This document shows, one piece after another, positions 36,689 to 46,638 of a stretch of DNA of 64,000 bases (within the stretch, counting starts at the first letter, position 1; every line of letters begins with the position of its first letter). Both the position numbers and the translations under genes were made by a program. Under the pieces are notes generated by a model. It ran no database searches. It had not been told where the DNA came from and saw only the letters and a list, made by a program, of their open reading frames with translations. Source of the stretch: Thiohalomonas denitrificans (GTDB lineage: Bacteria; Pseudomonadota; Gammaproteobacteria; Thiohalomonadales; Thiohalomonadaceae); contig NZ_FMWD01000005.1 in the NCBI RefSeq assembly GCF_900102855.1, forward strand, positions 231,203 through 295,202. Reading direction: 5' to 3'.

Positions 36689-37918
36689 TTGATTGCTGCC
36701 GAATCCCTCGACGACGTCCTCGATCGCAACCGACTGGATGAGCGCCGACGCGCCCTCCGGTCGCTGCTACTTCGTCCGCTGCTGGAGAGCGACACCCCCG
36801 CCTTCGCCCTGGTGCGCCGCCACACGGAGTGGCTGCGCGAGTGGCTGGCGCGGGAGACCGGTTGGGCACTCCAGGTGGAGGGGGATTTCGCCCGTCTGCA
36901 TAAGGCGCCGGCGGACCACGGCGACGCCTCCCGCGGGGCGCCGCCCCACTACCGCCGGGCCGGTGCAACGCCGTTCGATCGGCGCCGCTACGCCCTGTTC
37001 TGTCTGGCCCTGGCCGACTTGGAGCGCGGCGAGAGCCAAGTCACCCTGGGCAACATCGGCAACGCCGTGGTCCACGGTGCGACGGACCCCATGCTGACCG
37101 GCGCGGGGCTGCGTTTCGAACTGGAGGGGCGCGACGAGCGACGCGATCTGGTGGCGGTGGTGCGCCTGCTGATGGAACTCAGGGTATTGAGTCGGGTAGC
37201 CGGAGACGAGGAATCGTACATCGCCGCCGGCCGCGACGTCCTCTACGACGTGGACCGCCGGGTGCTGGCGGCACTGCTGGTCACCGCCCGCGGTCCCTCC
37301 CTGCTCCCACCGGACGAGTTACCCGCCGGCACCTTGGAGCGCATGACCGCGGTCACCGCGCGTTACGTCCCCGACACCACCGAGGCCCGCAACCGGGAAC
37401 TGCGCCAGCGACTCACCCGTCGCCTGCTCGATGACCCGGTGCTCTACTGGAGCGAACTGGACGAGGACGAGCATGCCTATTTGACCAGTCAGCGCGCCGC
37501 CATCGCGCGACGTATCGAGGAGGCCACCGGCCTGATTCCCGAGGTACGCGCGGAGGGGATCGCGATGGTCGACCCGTCCGCCGACCTGACGGACGAGCGC
37601 ATGCCGGCCGAAGGCACCGAGGGGCATATCACCCTGCTACTTGCCGAGCATTTGGCAGCTACCGACGCCCAGCAGACGCGGGCCGGCCTGGAGGCGCGGG
37701 TGCGCGGCTGGGTCGCCGAATACGGGCGTTTCTGGAAGAAGGCGGCCCGCGAGCCGGGCGCCGAGTCGATGCTGGTTCAGCAGGCGCTGGAGCGACTCGA
37801 GGCGCTACGGCTGGTGGTGCGCGAAGGTGAAGAGGTAATGCCGCTGCCGGCCATCGGCCGCTTCAAGCTGGAGCGGCCCCGTGCTCATGACGGCAGTCCC
37901 CTGGAGGGTATCGGATGA
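36689..37918 (+). CDS. jetB: Wadjet protein JetB, DUF2398/TIGR02678 type
   Basis: A 409-aa protein of the DUF2398 family, the MukE-like subunit of the same complex. RRALRSLLLRPLLESDTPAF, YALFCLALADLERGESQVTL, and YIAAGRDVLYDVDRRVLAALL fit the family. Start TTG at 36689 is preferred because GGAGGG ends six bases upstream; a TTG at 36683 overlaps the jetA stop. Its stop overlaps the jetC start as ATGA, so translation is coupled. Confidence 0.83.
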   Translation: MIAAESLDDVLDRNRLDERRRALRSLLLRPLLESDTPAFALVRRHTEWLREWLARETGWALQVEGDFARLHKAPADHGDASRGAPPHYRRAGATPFDRRRYALFCLALADLERGESQVTLGNIGNAVVHGATDPMLTGAGLRFELEGRDERRDLVAVVRLLMELRVLSRVAGDEESYIAAGRDVLYDVDRRVLAALLVTARGPSLLPPDELPAGTLERMTAVTARYVPDTTEARNRELRQRLTRRLLDDPVLYWSELDEDEHAYLTSQRAAIARRIEEATGLIPEVRAEGIAMVDPSADLTDERMPAEGTEGHITLLLAEHLAATDAQQTRAGLEARVRGWVAEYGRFWKKAAREPGAESMLVQQALERLEALRLVVREGEEVMPLPAIGRFKLERPRAHDGSPLEGIG

Positions 37919-40900
37919 GCGACCTTCCGCAGCCTACCCGCCCGCGCTGGCAGCCGCTGCGCACCGGCCTGGTCGACCTCTTCTACTACGACGAGGAGAC
38001 CTTCGCCTTTCGCGACGGCCACCTGCTGCTGCGCGGCAACAACGGCACCGGCAAGTCCAAGGTGCTGGCGCTGACGCTGCCCTTCCTGCTCGACGGGCGC
38101 CTCGCCCCGACCCGCGTGGAGCCCGACGGCGACCCCCACAAGCGCATGGAGTGGAACCTGCTGCTGGGCGGCAAGTACAGCGAACGGCTCGGCTACGCCT
38201 GGATCGAATTCGGCCGGCTCGACGAGAGCGGCGAGCCCCGCTACTTCACCGCCGGCTGCGGCCTCAAGGCGGTGGCGGGACGCTCCGTACAGAGCTGGTT
38301 CTTCACTACCGACCGGCGGGTCGGCGGGGATCTTGCACTGATCGACGGGCACGACCGCGCCCTCAGCCGCGATCGCCTGAAAGAGGCCCTGGAGGGCAGC
38401 GGCGAACTCTTCGATACCGCGGCCCGATACCGCCGCGCCCTCGACGAGACCCTGTTCCACCTGGGCGAGGAGCGCTACGAAGCGCTGATCAACCTGCTCA
38501 TTCAACTCCGTCAGCCACAGCTCTCCAAGCGCCCCGACGAACAGGCCCTCTCCCATGCCTTGACCGAGGCACTGCCACCCTTGAACCAGGCGGTGCTCGC
38601 CGACGTGGCCGAGGCGTTCCGCAATCTGGACGCCGAGCGCGAGGAGCTGGACTCCCTGCACGAGGCACAGGTCGCGGTGGAGGAGTTCCTGCATCACTAC
38701 CGCGAATACGCCCGCATCGCCGCCCGGCGGCGCGCCCGCGAGGTGCGCGGCGCCCAGAGCCGCCACGAGAAAAGCAGTGCCGCCCTCACCGGCAAACGCG
38801 ATGAACAGGGCAGTGCATGGGCCGAGGAGAAACGGCTGGAGGCGCTCGACCGTCAGCTGCGGGATGACCTGAAGAGAGCACGCGTCGAGGCCGAGACCCT
38901 GCGCGCCTCCGAGGAGATGCGCGATGCCCGCGAACTCAAGCGGGCGGAGGAAGAGGCGGAGCGCGAAATACGGGAGGTGGAGAGCCGGCGCGGCGAGGAG
39001 CGCCATTTGAAAGGCGAACTCCAGTCGAAGGCGGATCGCCTGCGCCGCGGTCAGGGACGTGTGGCGGAGAGCACCGCTCGGGTCGAGGCGGCACGCGCGG
39101 AGCTGGACCCGGCCGCGCAGGCAGCCGGCTTGCAGGCGCTCAACCGGCGCGTAATGGAGCCCCTGCGTCTGCCCAACGGGCCGGAGCCGGCCGACGATGC
39201 CCTGATCGACGAAGCCGACCGTCTCCTGCGGGAAGAGACGGCCAAACGCCGGGATGCCATCGAGCACCTGCGGCAGCTCAACCGGCAACACCGGGAGGCG
39301 GAAGCGGCGCACGACACCGCCCGCGACGTGCGGCAGCGCGAGGCCGACGAAGGGCACCGGCTTGACGAAGAGCGCGCCGAGGCGGAGCTGGCCGTCGAGG
39401 CGTCGGGCGCGGCCCTGACCGCCGCATTCCGCGGCTACGCCGAGGGCCTGCAGGTGTTGCATCTACCGGACCCGGAGGCGGTCGCCGCCGAACTGGCCGA
39501 CTGGTCCGAGAGCCTCGACGGGGTCAACCCCGCCGCCGAGACGGTGGACGAGGCCTATCGCGTGCAGCTGCGTGCCCTCGCCGACGAGCGGGCGGGAGTG
39601 CGCAGCCGCCGGGAGGTGCTGGATGAAGAGCGCCAAACGTGGCGGGCGGAGCGCAGCCGACTGGAACGGGGTGAGCACGCCCGCCCACCACGACCCCATG
39701 TGCGGGATCCGGCCGTACGTGCCGAACGCCCCGGCGCTCCCCTTTGGGAACTGATCGACTTCCGCACGGAGCTACCGGCCAAACGCGCCGCCGCCGTCGA
39801 GGCGGCCCTCGAGGCCTCGGGCCTGCTGGACGCCTGGGTACTCCCCGACGGCGGGCTGCTGGCGCCGGAGACCTGGGACACGGTGCTGGTGCCGGACGCC
39901 CCGACCGAAACCCACCTGGGCACTCTACTGCGACCGGCCGTGGACCGCGATGACCCGCGCGCCGCAGATGTCGAGGATGCCGTGCTGGAGCGGCTGCTGG
40001 CCGCCATCAGCTGGGGTGAATCCGACCATCCGGCCTGGGTGACGGAGGACGGCCGCTGGCGTCTCGGCCCCGCCCGCGGCGCCTGGGGCAAGCCGCGCGC
40101 CGAATACATCGGCCGCGGCGCACGCGAGGCAGCCCGCCGGCGCCGGATCGCCGAATTGGACGAGCTGATCGCCCGCCAGGAGGCATTGATTGCCGAACTG
40201 GACGCCGAGCTCAAACGCCTGAGCGGGCAGTCGCACACGGCGGATCGGGAACGTGCCGCCCTGCCGGGTGACACCGAGCTTCGCGCCGCCCACGAGCGGG
40301 TGACCGAGCTGATAGCCCGCCGCCGGCGACAGCAGGAGCGCATCGATCGGGCCGAACAGGCGCTCGCCGCCGCCCGCGAACGGCTCCACGAGGCGACCCG
40401 AAGCCGCGACGAGGCCGCCGGCGACCTCGGACTGCCGACCGACGATACCGCCTTGGCCGAACGGTTCGAAGGGGTACGCGACTATACGGCGGCGGCGCGG
40501 GCGTTCTGGCCGACCCTGCGCGAACACTGGCAGAACCGTGCCGTGCTTGCCGAGATCGCGCGGGACGTGGCGCAGACCCGCGAACGCCTGGAGGCGCGGC
40601 GGCTGCGCCGCGAGGAGGCGGAGCGCTCCGCCGAGGCCGCCGAGGTGCGCCGCGATACCCTGCGCACCACGGTCGGCGAGGCGGCCGAGACGGTGCTCGC
40701 CCGGCTGGCCGATGCCGAGGCGCGGATCGCACAGGGCGATCAGGCGATCGAGGATAACGGGGTCGACCAGCGGACCCTCACGGGGCGCATCGAGCGGTTG
40801 CGCGCCGACATCGGCCACCTCGAAGGCGAACTGCGCCAGCGCAACGAGGCACGCGAGCGCGCGGTGCGGGCGCTGGAGCAGTTCGCCGACGAAGGGCTGC

Positions 40901-42024
40901 TCGGGACCGCCCTGCCGGCGCTGGAATTGCCCGAGCGCCGTCCCTGGGCCGCCGATCCGGCGGTGCGCCTGGCCCGGCGCATGGAGGAGGCGCTGGTCGC
41001 GGTCGACGATGCCGATTCCGCCTGGGAACGCCGCCAACGCGGGCTCATGGAGCACGTCACCGCCCTCCAGCAGGCGCTCTCGCGCCACGGACACCAGGCC
41101 AGTGCCGAACCGGTTGGCGAGCTGTTGGTGGTGCAGGTCGTCTTCCAGTCCAAAGCCCAAGGGCCCGACGAACTGGCGGGCAATCTCGAGCGCGAGGTAA
41201 CCGAGCGCGGGCGTCTCCTCAATGCCCGTGAGCAGGAGCTGTTGGAGAACTACCTGATCGACGAGGTCGCCAGCCAGCTACAGGTCATGGTCTCCGGTGC
41301 CGAGCGGATGGTCGCCGCCATGAACGAAGAGCTGGAGAAGCGCCCCACCAGTACCGGCATGCGGCTGCGTCTGCAGTGGACTCCGGTCCAGGAGGGCTTT
41401 GATGCGGACGGCGTCAACCTGCCCGGCGGCTTCGCCGAGGTGCGCCGACGCCTGCGCCAGCTGGCCGAGGCGTGGACTCCGGAAGACCGGGAGGCGGTGG
41501 GCGGCTTTCTCAAGCAGCGCATCGACGAGGCGCGCGCCGATACCCGCGGCGGCTCCCTGGCCGAGGTCCTGGAGCGGGCACTCGACTACCGTCGCTGGCA
41601 CCGCTTCGTGGTCGAGCGCTGGCAGGACGGCCGCTGGCGCAAGGCCTACGGCCCCGCTTCCGGCGGCGAGCGGGCGCTGGTGGTCACCATCCCCCTCTTC
41701 GCCGCCGCGAGTAGCCACTACTCCAGCGCCGCCGAGCAGGCCCCGCGTCTGGTGATGCTCGACGAGGCCTTCGCCGGCATCGACGATGACGCCCGCGCCA
41801 AGTGCATGGGGCTGCTCGCCCAGTTCGACCTCGATTTCATGATGACCAGCGAGCGGGAGTGGGGCTGCTACCCCGACCTGCCGGGCCTCGCCATCGCCCA
41901 ACTCGTGCGCCGCGAAGAGTTCGACACCGTCTTCGTCTCCCGCTGGAACTGGGATGGCCGCCGCCGCCACAAAGAGCCCGACCCGATCAGCTCCGAGCTG
42001 GAGGCCAATCCCGAGCTGTTCTGA
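37915..42024 (+). CDS. jetC: Wadjet protein JetC, SMC-like ATPase (TIGR02680 type)
   Basis: A 1369-aa MukB-like motor. Walker A is GNNGTGKS at 41-48. Two long coiled-coil blocks rich in Arg, Glu and Ala flank a central hinge-like region around 560-740 (LWELIDFRTELPAKRAAAVE). The C-terminal head has the signature SGGERA around 1249 and Walker B LVMLDEAFAGIDDDA with the catalytic Asp-Glu at about 1283-1284. In characterised Wadjet systems this motor extrudes small circular DNA loops and licenses cleavage by JetD. All ATPase motifs are intact. Opens with ATG overlapping the jetB stop. Confidence 0.92.
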   Translation: MSDLPQPTRPRWQPLRTGLVDLFYYDEETFAFRDGHLLLRGNNGTGKSKVLALTLPFLLDGRLAPTRVEPDGDPHKRMEWNLLLGGKYSERLGYAWIEFGRLDESGEPRYFTAGCGLKAVAGRSVQSWFFTTDRRVGGDLALIDGHDRALSRDRLKEALEGSGELFDTAARYRRALDETLFHLGEERYEALINLLIQLRQPQLSKRPDEQALSHALTEALPPLNQAVLADVAEAFRNLDAEREELDSLHEAQVAVEEFLHHYREYARIAARRRAREVRGAQSRHEKSSAALTGKRDEQGSAWAEEKRLEALDRQLRDDLKRARVEAETLRASEEMRDARELKRAEEEAEREIREVESRRGEERHLKGELQSKADRLRRGQGRVAESTARVEAARAELDPAAQAAGLQALNRRVMEPLRLPNGPEPADDALIDEADRLLREETAKRRDAIEHLRQLNRQHREAEAAHDTARDVRQREADEGHRLDEERAEAELAVEASGAALTAAFRGYAEGLQVLHLPDPEAVAAELADWSESLDGVNPAAETVDEAYRVQLRALADERAGVRSRREVLDEERQTWRAERSRLERGEHARPPRPHVRDPAVRAERPGAPLWELIDFRTELPAKRAAAVEAALEASGLLDAWVLPDGGLLAPETWDTVLVPDAPTETHLGTLLRPAVDRDDPRAADVEDAVLERLLAAISWGESDHPAWVTEDGRWRLGPARGAWGKPRAEYIGRGAREAARRRRIAELDELIARQEALIAELDAELKRLSGQSHTADRERAALPGDTELRAAHERVTELIARRRRQQERIDRAEQALAAARERLHEATRSRDEAAGDLGLPTDDTALAERFEGVRDYTAAARAFWPTLREHWQNRAVLAEIARDVAQTRERLEARRLRREEAERSAEAAEVRRDTLRTTVGEAAETVLARLADAEARIAQGDQAIEDNGVDQRTLTGRIERLRADIGHLEGELRQRNEARERAVRALEQFADEGLLGTALPALELPERRPWAADPAVRLARRMEEALVAVDDADSAWERRQRGLMEHVTALQQALSRHGHQASAEPVGELLVVQVVFQSKAQGPDELAGNLEREVTERGRLLNAREQELLENYLIDEVASQLQVMVSGAERMVAAMNEELEKRPTSTGMRLRLQWTPVQEGFDADGVNLPGGFAEVRRRLRQLAEAWTPEDREAVGGFLKQRIDEARADTRGGSLAEVLERALDYRRWHRFVVERWQDGRWRKAYGPASGGERALVVTIPLFAAASSHYSSAAEQAPRLVMLDEAFAGIDDDARAKCMGLLAQFDLDFMMTSEREWGCYPDLPGLAIAQLVRREEFDTVFVSRWNWDGRRRHKEPDPISSELEANPELF

Positions 42025-42087
42025 TTGCCTATCGAACCATGGCCGGCGCGCTGCGACTCCCGGCCACTTCCGACGTAGAATGCCGCC

Positions 42088-43332
42088 ATGTCAGATGATA
42101 CCGAACGCCTGCAGCGCCTCCTGGGCCGCGCCGACCTGCGCTGGCTGCTCGCTGCGGTGCGCCGGCGTCTCGAACGCGGCGGCGGCGACCGATTGTCGGT
42201 GTCCGGGCTGGAGCCCCCGCAACGCGCCGCCGCCGAGGCCCTGTTCGGACGGCGGGCGGGCACCGGGCGCAGCTTCAGCTTTCGGCTGCCGGAGCTGGAG
42301 GCGATACTCCAGAGGGCTGGAGCGGCCAGGGACCTGGTTGGCGCCATCGAACGGCTCACCGGACCGCTGGTCGACCATAGGGCCGAACAAGCCAGAGCGC
42401 GGGGAGCGTGGGACGCGGTATTCGCTGCTGCCGAGTCGTGGACCAAAGAGCGCGGCCTTGAGCGTTGGCTGGACGACCTGCGCCGCAACGGCCTGCTGAA
42501 GCGGCTCGCCGAGGGCGAACCGTCCACCGCCGAGCGGCTGCTCAATGAGTCGCGCCGGGTGATCGAACGCCTACCTTCCCATGGCGAGAGCCTCAGTACT
42601 CTGGCCGCCCGCGCCACCGGTGACGCCCACGGTCTGGACCCCGGCCGCCCGCTGGCCGCCCTCGTGCGGCGCGCCCTTCGGTACATAGCCGATCTGACCG
42701 CGGAGCCCGATGACCCACGCGCACTCTGGGCCACGGTCGGCGTCTCGGTGGGTGGCGCCCTTACCAGCACCGTCCTAGTACTCAATCTGCCGGCCTGCGG
42801 CGACACCCCAACCGACCGAAGCCTCGTACTACAGCGCGAAGCGGGCGAACCGACCTGGCTCACCCTCCGTCAGTTGCTACGGCAGCCGCCCGGCTGGCGC
42901 GCCTCGGGAAGCCCCATCCATATCTGCGAAAACCCCGCCGTTGTAGCCGAGGCCGCCGACGCCTTCGGTGCCGACAGCCCACCCCTCGTCTGTACCTACG
43001 GCCGTCCTACCGCCGCGGTCACCACCCTTCTGGACTCCCTTACCGCCGCTGGCGCCGAACTCCACTACCACGGCGACTTCGACTGGACCGGCATTGCTAT
43101 CGCCAACGCTGTCATCAGCCGCTACGATGCCCTCCCCTGGCGCTTCGCCGCCGCCGACTACCGGCGTGCGGCCGAGACCGGCGAAATGCCACTCACCGGT
43201 AACCCTGTCATCGCCCACTGGGACCCGAGCCTCACCGATACCATGCGCAATACCGGCATCGCCGTGCACGAGGAATCAGTAATGTCCCTGCTGCTGGCGG
43301 ACCTGGTCCGAATGCCTCAAAACGGTTCGTAA
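42088..43332 (+). CDS. jetD: Wadjet nuclease JetD, DUF2399/DUF3323 type with TOPRIM-like core
   Basis: A 414-aa protein: the N-terminal DUF3323-like part (about 1-230) and a C-terminal DUF2399 TOPRIM-like domain. The acid residues expected for metal-dependent cleavage are visible, Glu281 in HICENPAVV, and Asp330 and Asp332 in YHGDFDWTGIAIA. In related systems JetD cleaves plasmid DNA trapped by the SMC complex. 63 bases separate it from jetC. With all four genes intact, the operon looks functional. It corresponds to the type usually labelled Wadjet III, from memory of the domain sets. Confidence 0.88.
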   Translation: MSDDTERLQRLLGRADLRWLLAAVRRRLERGGGDRLSVSGLEPPQRAAAEALFGRRAGTGRSFSFRLPELEAILQRAGAARDLVGAIERLTGPLVDHRAEQARARGAWDAVFAAAESWTKERGLERWLDDLRRNGLLKRLAEGEPSTAERLLNESRRVIERLPSHGESLSTLAARATGDAHGLDPGRPLAALVRRALRYIADLTAEPDDPRALWATVGVSVGGALTSTVLVLNLPACGDTPTDRSLVLQREAGEPTWLTLRQLLRQPPGWRASGSPIHICENPAVVAEAADAFGADSPPLVCTYGRPTAAVTTLLDSLTAAGAELHYHGDFDWTGIAIANAVISRYDALPWRFAAADYRRAAETGEMPLTGNPVIAHWDPSLTDTMRNTGIAVHEESVMSLLLADLVRMPQNGS

Positions 43333-43560
43333 CGAGCGTTTCTACCGCGAACAGCCTTGCAAAGGCGCGACAATGGACTACCGCGTGGCAGCCGTGGCTA
43401 ACCTGCCGTGCTATTCACTCCGATCCCTTTTCACTTTCGCGGCAGGATGCCGCTCCCACAGCGGTAGTGCCTATATCTTGCGATATCATTAAACATAAGC
43501 TAACCGCTTTCACCAGACGCCGGTTGCGACACCGCTATAGCGTGGCCCATAATCGTTTGC

Positions 43561-43974
43561 ATGCCCCATTCCACCACCATCGAACAAATGCGTGCCGCCC
43601 TTGAATCTTAAGCATCCGGCCTCGTTTGCGCCTATCTGTTTGGGAGTGAGGCACGCGGGGAGGCCATAGAGAGCAGTGACCTGGACCTAGGGATTCTGTA
43701 CCGCCACGAGCCGCCTCCTTCGCTGGACGGCCTCGGCCTCGACATCGCCGCTACTTTGGAAGCGGCGCTCCACCGCCCCGTAGATCTGGTGGTGCTTAAT
43801 CACGTATCGCCCGACCTGATCCATCACGTTCTGCGGGACGGCGTACTGCTGCTGGAGACCGATCGTTCGGCCCGCATCCGCTTCGAAGTCAAATCCCGAT
43901 CGGAGTACTTCGACGTTCTGCCCTATCTGCGCCAATATCGCCACCGCCGTGACCCGAGCCATGACCGATCCTGA
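43561..43974 (+). pseudogene. MntA-like nucleotidyltransferase antitoxin gene, interrupted by TAA
   Basis: The frame begins MPHSTTIEQMRAALES, meets TAA at codon 17 (43609-43611), then continues in the same frame through the nucleotidyltransferase motif LFGSEARGEAIESSDLDLGI and the rest of an MNT domain to 43974. In intact MntA proteins this domain AMPylates and neutralises the HEPN toxin HepT. A start downstream of the stop would lose the N-terminal helix, so this copy is probably inactive. It overlaps the start of the HEPN gene by 14 bases, as usual for the pair. Confidence 0.72.
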
Positions 43975-44372
43975 CCTGCTGGAAAAGAAACTCGCCTTTG
44001 TCGAAACCTGCATCAGCGAATTACGGCGACTTGCCCGGCCGGAGTTGATCGAGTCCGATGTGCGCGAGGAGATTTCGTCGCGCATACACTCCAATTAGCT
44101 ATTCAGGCAGCGCTGGATACCGCCTCTCATATCGTCTCGGACCTGCGCCTGGGTGAACCGGAAACCAACCGGCAACTCTTCGGGCTGCTGCGCGATGCGG
44201 TCGACCTACCGGATGCCTTAGCCGACAATCTTCAGAAATGGCCGGGTTCCGCAATTTGCTGGTCCATGGATACGAAACCATCGACCGCCGTATCCTACGC
44301 CACGTGGTGGAACACAACCTCGACGATCTGCTCGCCTTCGTCCACTCAGTACGCTCCCGTTTCCTGAACTGA
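43961..44372 (+). pseudogene. HEPN-domain (HepT-like) toxin gene with two frameshifts
   Basis: MTDPDLLEKKLAFVETCISE opens the frame. About 42 codons in, it shifts to FVAHTLQLAIQAALDTASHI in another frame, then shifts again to a frame giving FRNLLVHGYETID, followed by HNLDDLLAF and a stop near 44372. RNLLVH is the Rx4H ribonuclease motif of HEPN toxins. Both shifts are consistent with single-base losses (near 44087 and 44238). With the broken MntA gene it is a dead toxin-antitoxin pair. Confidence 0.75.
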
Positions 44373-44451
44373 CCGCGGGCACTTGCCTCGGCCCGTTGTT
44401 GTCCCCGGCCTGATTATTCGAACCGAACCCCGAGACGGCCTTCTCGACCAG

Positions 44452-44545
44452 AAATGTAGGATGGGGTGAACTTGCGAACCCCATCGAGAAACGACCCTGT
44501 CCCGGTCATTGATGGGGTTCGCAGGCTCACCCCCATCCTACGGTT
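44452..44545. repeat. Palindromic repeat (GTAGGATGGG family)
   Basis: TGTAGGATGGGGTGAAC...GCGAACCCCATC faces GATGGGGTTCGC...CCCCATCCTACG, two arms separated by about 30 bases. It is related in layout to the repeats at 48841-48918 and 60011-60091. Non-coding. Confidence 0.6.
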
Positions 44546-44580
44546 TTCCGGCAAAAGGGCCCTGGTCACCCCGGAAACGA

Positions 44581-44613
44581 AAAAAGCCCCGGCTCCATAC
44601 AGAGCCGGGGCTT
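44581..44613 (-). terminator. Terminator of tRNA-Ala/Glu pair 3
   Basis: AGCCCCGGCTC and GAGCCGGGGCT form the stem around CATACA; on the minus strand TTTTTCG follows. Homologous in position to the hairpins at 28341 and 34525. Confidence 0.85.
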
Positions 44614-44623
44614 CCTGAATTGG

Positions 44624-44696
44624 CGTCCCCAAGGGGAGTCGAACCCCTGTCGCCGCCGTGAAAGGGCGGTGTCCTAGGCCTCTAGACGATGGGGAC
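44624..44696 (-). tRNA. tRNA-Glu (UUC), copy 3
   Basis: Cloverleaf with anticodon UUC and encoded CCA at 44621-44623, identical to copy 2. Confidence 0.97.
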
Positions 44697-44756
44697 GGGT
44701 TAACCGTCTTACAAAAACGAACCGGGCTGCCGCACAACAGCCCGGTTACTGATTGG

Positions 44757-44829
44757 TGGAGCTAGGCGGGATCGAACCGCCGACCTCCTGCATGCCATGC
44801 AGGCGCTCTCCCAGCTGAGCTATAGCCCC
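44757..44829 (-). tRNA. tRNA-Ala (GGC), copy 3
   Basis: Identical to the other two tRNA-Ala genes, anticodon GGC, encoded CCA at 44754-44756. Between this gene and tRNA-Glu there is a hairpin (AACCGGGCTG/CAGCCCGGTT, about 44719-44748) not present in the other pairs. Confidence 0.97.
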
Positions 44830-44914
44830 GAAAAGCAAGGCGACGATTGTAGTGAAATACGGCTCACTGTCAAGTACCACAACCGCATGAGGTTAGTTGT
44901 GTCTCTTTCCGCGA

Positions 44915-46612
44915 CTAACCACCCTGCTGTTCGATCTTGGCCCAGGAGTCCCGCAGGGTTACGGTACGATTCCAGATCGGCCTGGCTGCGGCATTCACCG
45001 TGGCATCGCGGCTGAAGTAACCCTCCCGTTCGAACTGGTAGAGGGCCCCCACCTCCTCGTCAGCCAGAGTGGGTTCCAGTACGCAGCCGGTCAGCGTTCG
45101 CAACGAGTCGGGGTTGAGAAACTCCTTGTAGTCCCTGCCCTCCTTCGCCGCAGCGCTGTCGGGACTCGGAACACCGAAGAGGCGGTCATACAGCCGCACC
45201 TCTGCCTCTATTCCGTGGCGGGCGGAGACCCAGTGGATCACCCCCTTGACCTTGCGCCCTTCCGGGTTGGCATTGAGAGTGGCCGCGTCATAGCTGCAGC
45301 GCAGCTCGACGATCTCCCCTTGCGGGTCCTTGATCACCTCATCACAGCGAATGACATAGGCATTGCGCAGCCGCACCTCACCGCCGGTCACCAGCCGCTT
45401 GAACTTTTTCGGTGCCTCTTCGCGGAAGTCCTCCGCATCGATATAGATCTCGCGGCAGAACGGAATGCGACGGGTTCCCTGCGAAGGGTCCTGGGGGTGG
45501 TTGGCAGCCTCGACTTCTTCGACTTGATCCTCGGGATAATTCTCGATGACCACCTTGAGTGGATGCAGCACCGCCATCCGGCGCAGGGCGTTGACATTGA
45601 GGTCATCGCGCACGCAGTTCTCGAGCAGCGTCATCTCCACCGTGTTCTCGGACTTGCTGACACCGATGCGATCGATAAAGTCGCGAATGGAGGCCGGCGT
45701 GTAGCCGCGTCGGCGCATGCCGGCAATGGTCGGCATGCGCGGATCGTCCCAGCCCTCGACGTGACCCTCGTCCACCAGTTGCGTCAACTTGCGCTTGCTC
45801 ATCACCGTGTACTGCAGATTGAGACGTGAGAACTCGATCTGCTGCGGGTGACAGGGCGCGTTGATATTGTCCAGCACCCAGTTATAGAGCGGACGATGGT
45901 CTTCGAACTCCAGGGTGCAGAGGGAATGGGTGACCCCCTCCAGTGCGTCGGAGATCGGGTGAGTGAAATCGTACATCGGATAGATGCACCACTCTGCCCC
46001 CGTCTGGTGGTGGACCACCCCGTGGCGGATGCGGTAAAGCGTCGGGTCGCGCATGTTCATGTTCGGCGAGGCCATGTCGATTTTGGCCCGCAGGACCTTC
46101 GCACCGTCCGGGAACTCACCGGCGCGCATGCGCCGGAACAGATCAAGATTCTCCTCCACCGAGCGCTGGCGGAACGGGCTCTCTTTGCCCGGCTCGGTCA
46201 GCGTGCCGCGATAGGTGCGAGTCTCCTCCGCCGACAGATCGCAAACGTAGGCAAGCCCTTTCTCGATCAGCTCGACCGCGAATCCGTAAAGCTGCTCGAA
46301 ATAGTCGGAAGCGTAGAAGACCCGGTCGCCCCAGCTGAAACCGAGCCAGCGCACGTCCTCCTGGATAGAGCGAACGAACTCCACGTTCTCCTTGTGCGGA
46401 TTGGTATCATCGAAGCGCAGATTACAGATCCCGTCGTAATCCCGGGCAATACCGAAATTGAGGCAGATCGACTTGGCGTGACCAATGTGCAGATAGCCGT
46501 TCGGCTCCGGCGGAAAACGGGTTACCACCCGGCCGTCATTCTTGCCCGCAGCGATATCCTGCTCGATAGCCTGGCGGATAAAATTGGTCGGGGCGGTGGT
46601 CTCGTTACCCAT
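44915..46612 (-). CDS. glnS: Glutaminyl-tRNA synthetase
   Basis: A 565-aa class I enzyme. HIGH motif: [20 protein letters not shown]-type motif: [21 protein letters not shown] and the C-terminal anticodon-binding beta barrels are present, giving the normal gammaproteobacterial length. The ATG at 46612 begins [16 protein letters not shown]; an open frame further upstream overlaps gltX and is not part of the protein. It follows gltX by 26 bases in the same direction, so the two related synthetase genes are probably co-transcribed. Confidence 0.97.
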   Translation of the reverse strand: MGNETTAPTNFIRQAIEQDIAAGKNDGRVVTRFPPEPNGYLHIGHAKSICLNFGIARDYDGICNLRFDDTNPHKENVEFVRSIQEDVRWLGFSWGDRVFYASDYFEQLYGFAVELIEKGLAYVCDLSAEETRTYRGTLTEPGKESPFRQRSVEENLDLFRRMRAGEFPDGAKVLRAKIDMASPNMNMRDPTLYRIRHGVVHHQTGAEWCIYPMYDFTHPISDALEGVTHSLCTLEFEDHRPLYNWVLDNINAPCHPQQIEFSRLNLQYTVMSKRKLTQLVDEGHVEGWDDPRMPTIAGMRRRGYTPASIRDFIDRIGVSKSENTVEMTLLENCVRDDLNVNALRRMAVLHPLKVVIENYPEDQVEEVEAANHPQDPSQGTRRIPFCREIYIDAEDFREEAPKKFKRLVTGGEVRLRNAYVIRCDEVIKDPQGEIVELRCSYDAATLNANPEGRKVKGVIHWVSARHGIEAEVRLYDRLFGVPSPDSAAAKEGRDYKEFLNPDSLRTLTGCVLEPTLADEEVGALYQFEREGYFSRDATVNAAARPIWNRTVTLRDSWAKIEQQGG

Positions 46613-46638
46613 ACTCGTGGATTCCCTCAGTGCAGCCT

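Noticed and set aside
37885-39462. Long minus-strand and other frames inside jetC, jetA and jetD
   Set aside because: They are by-products of very GC-rich sequence; the plus-strand frames carry the Walker, signature and TOPRIM-like motifs.
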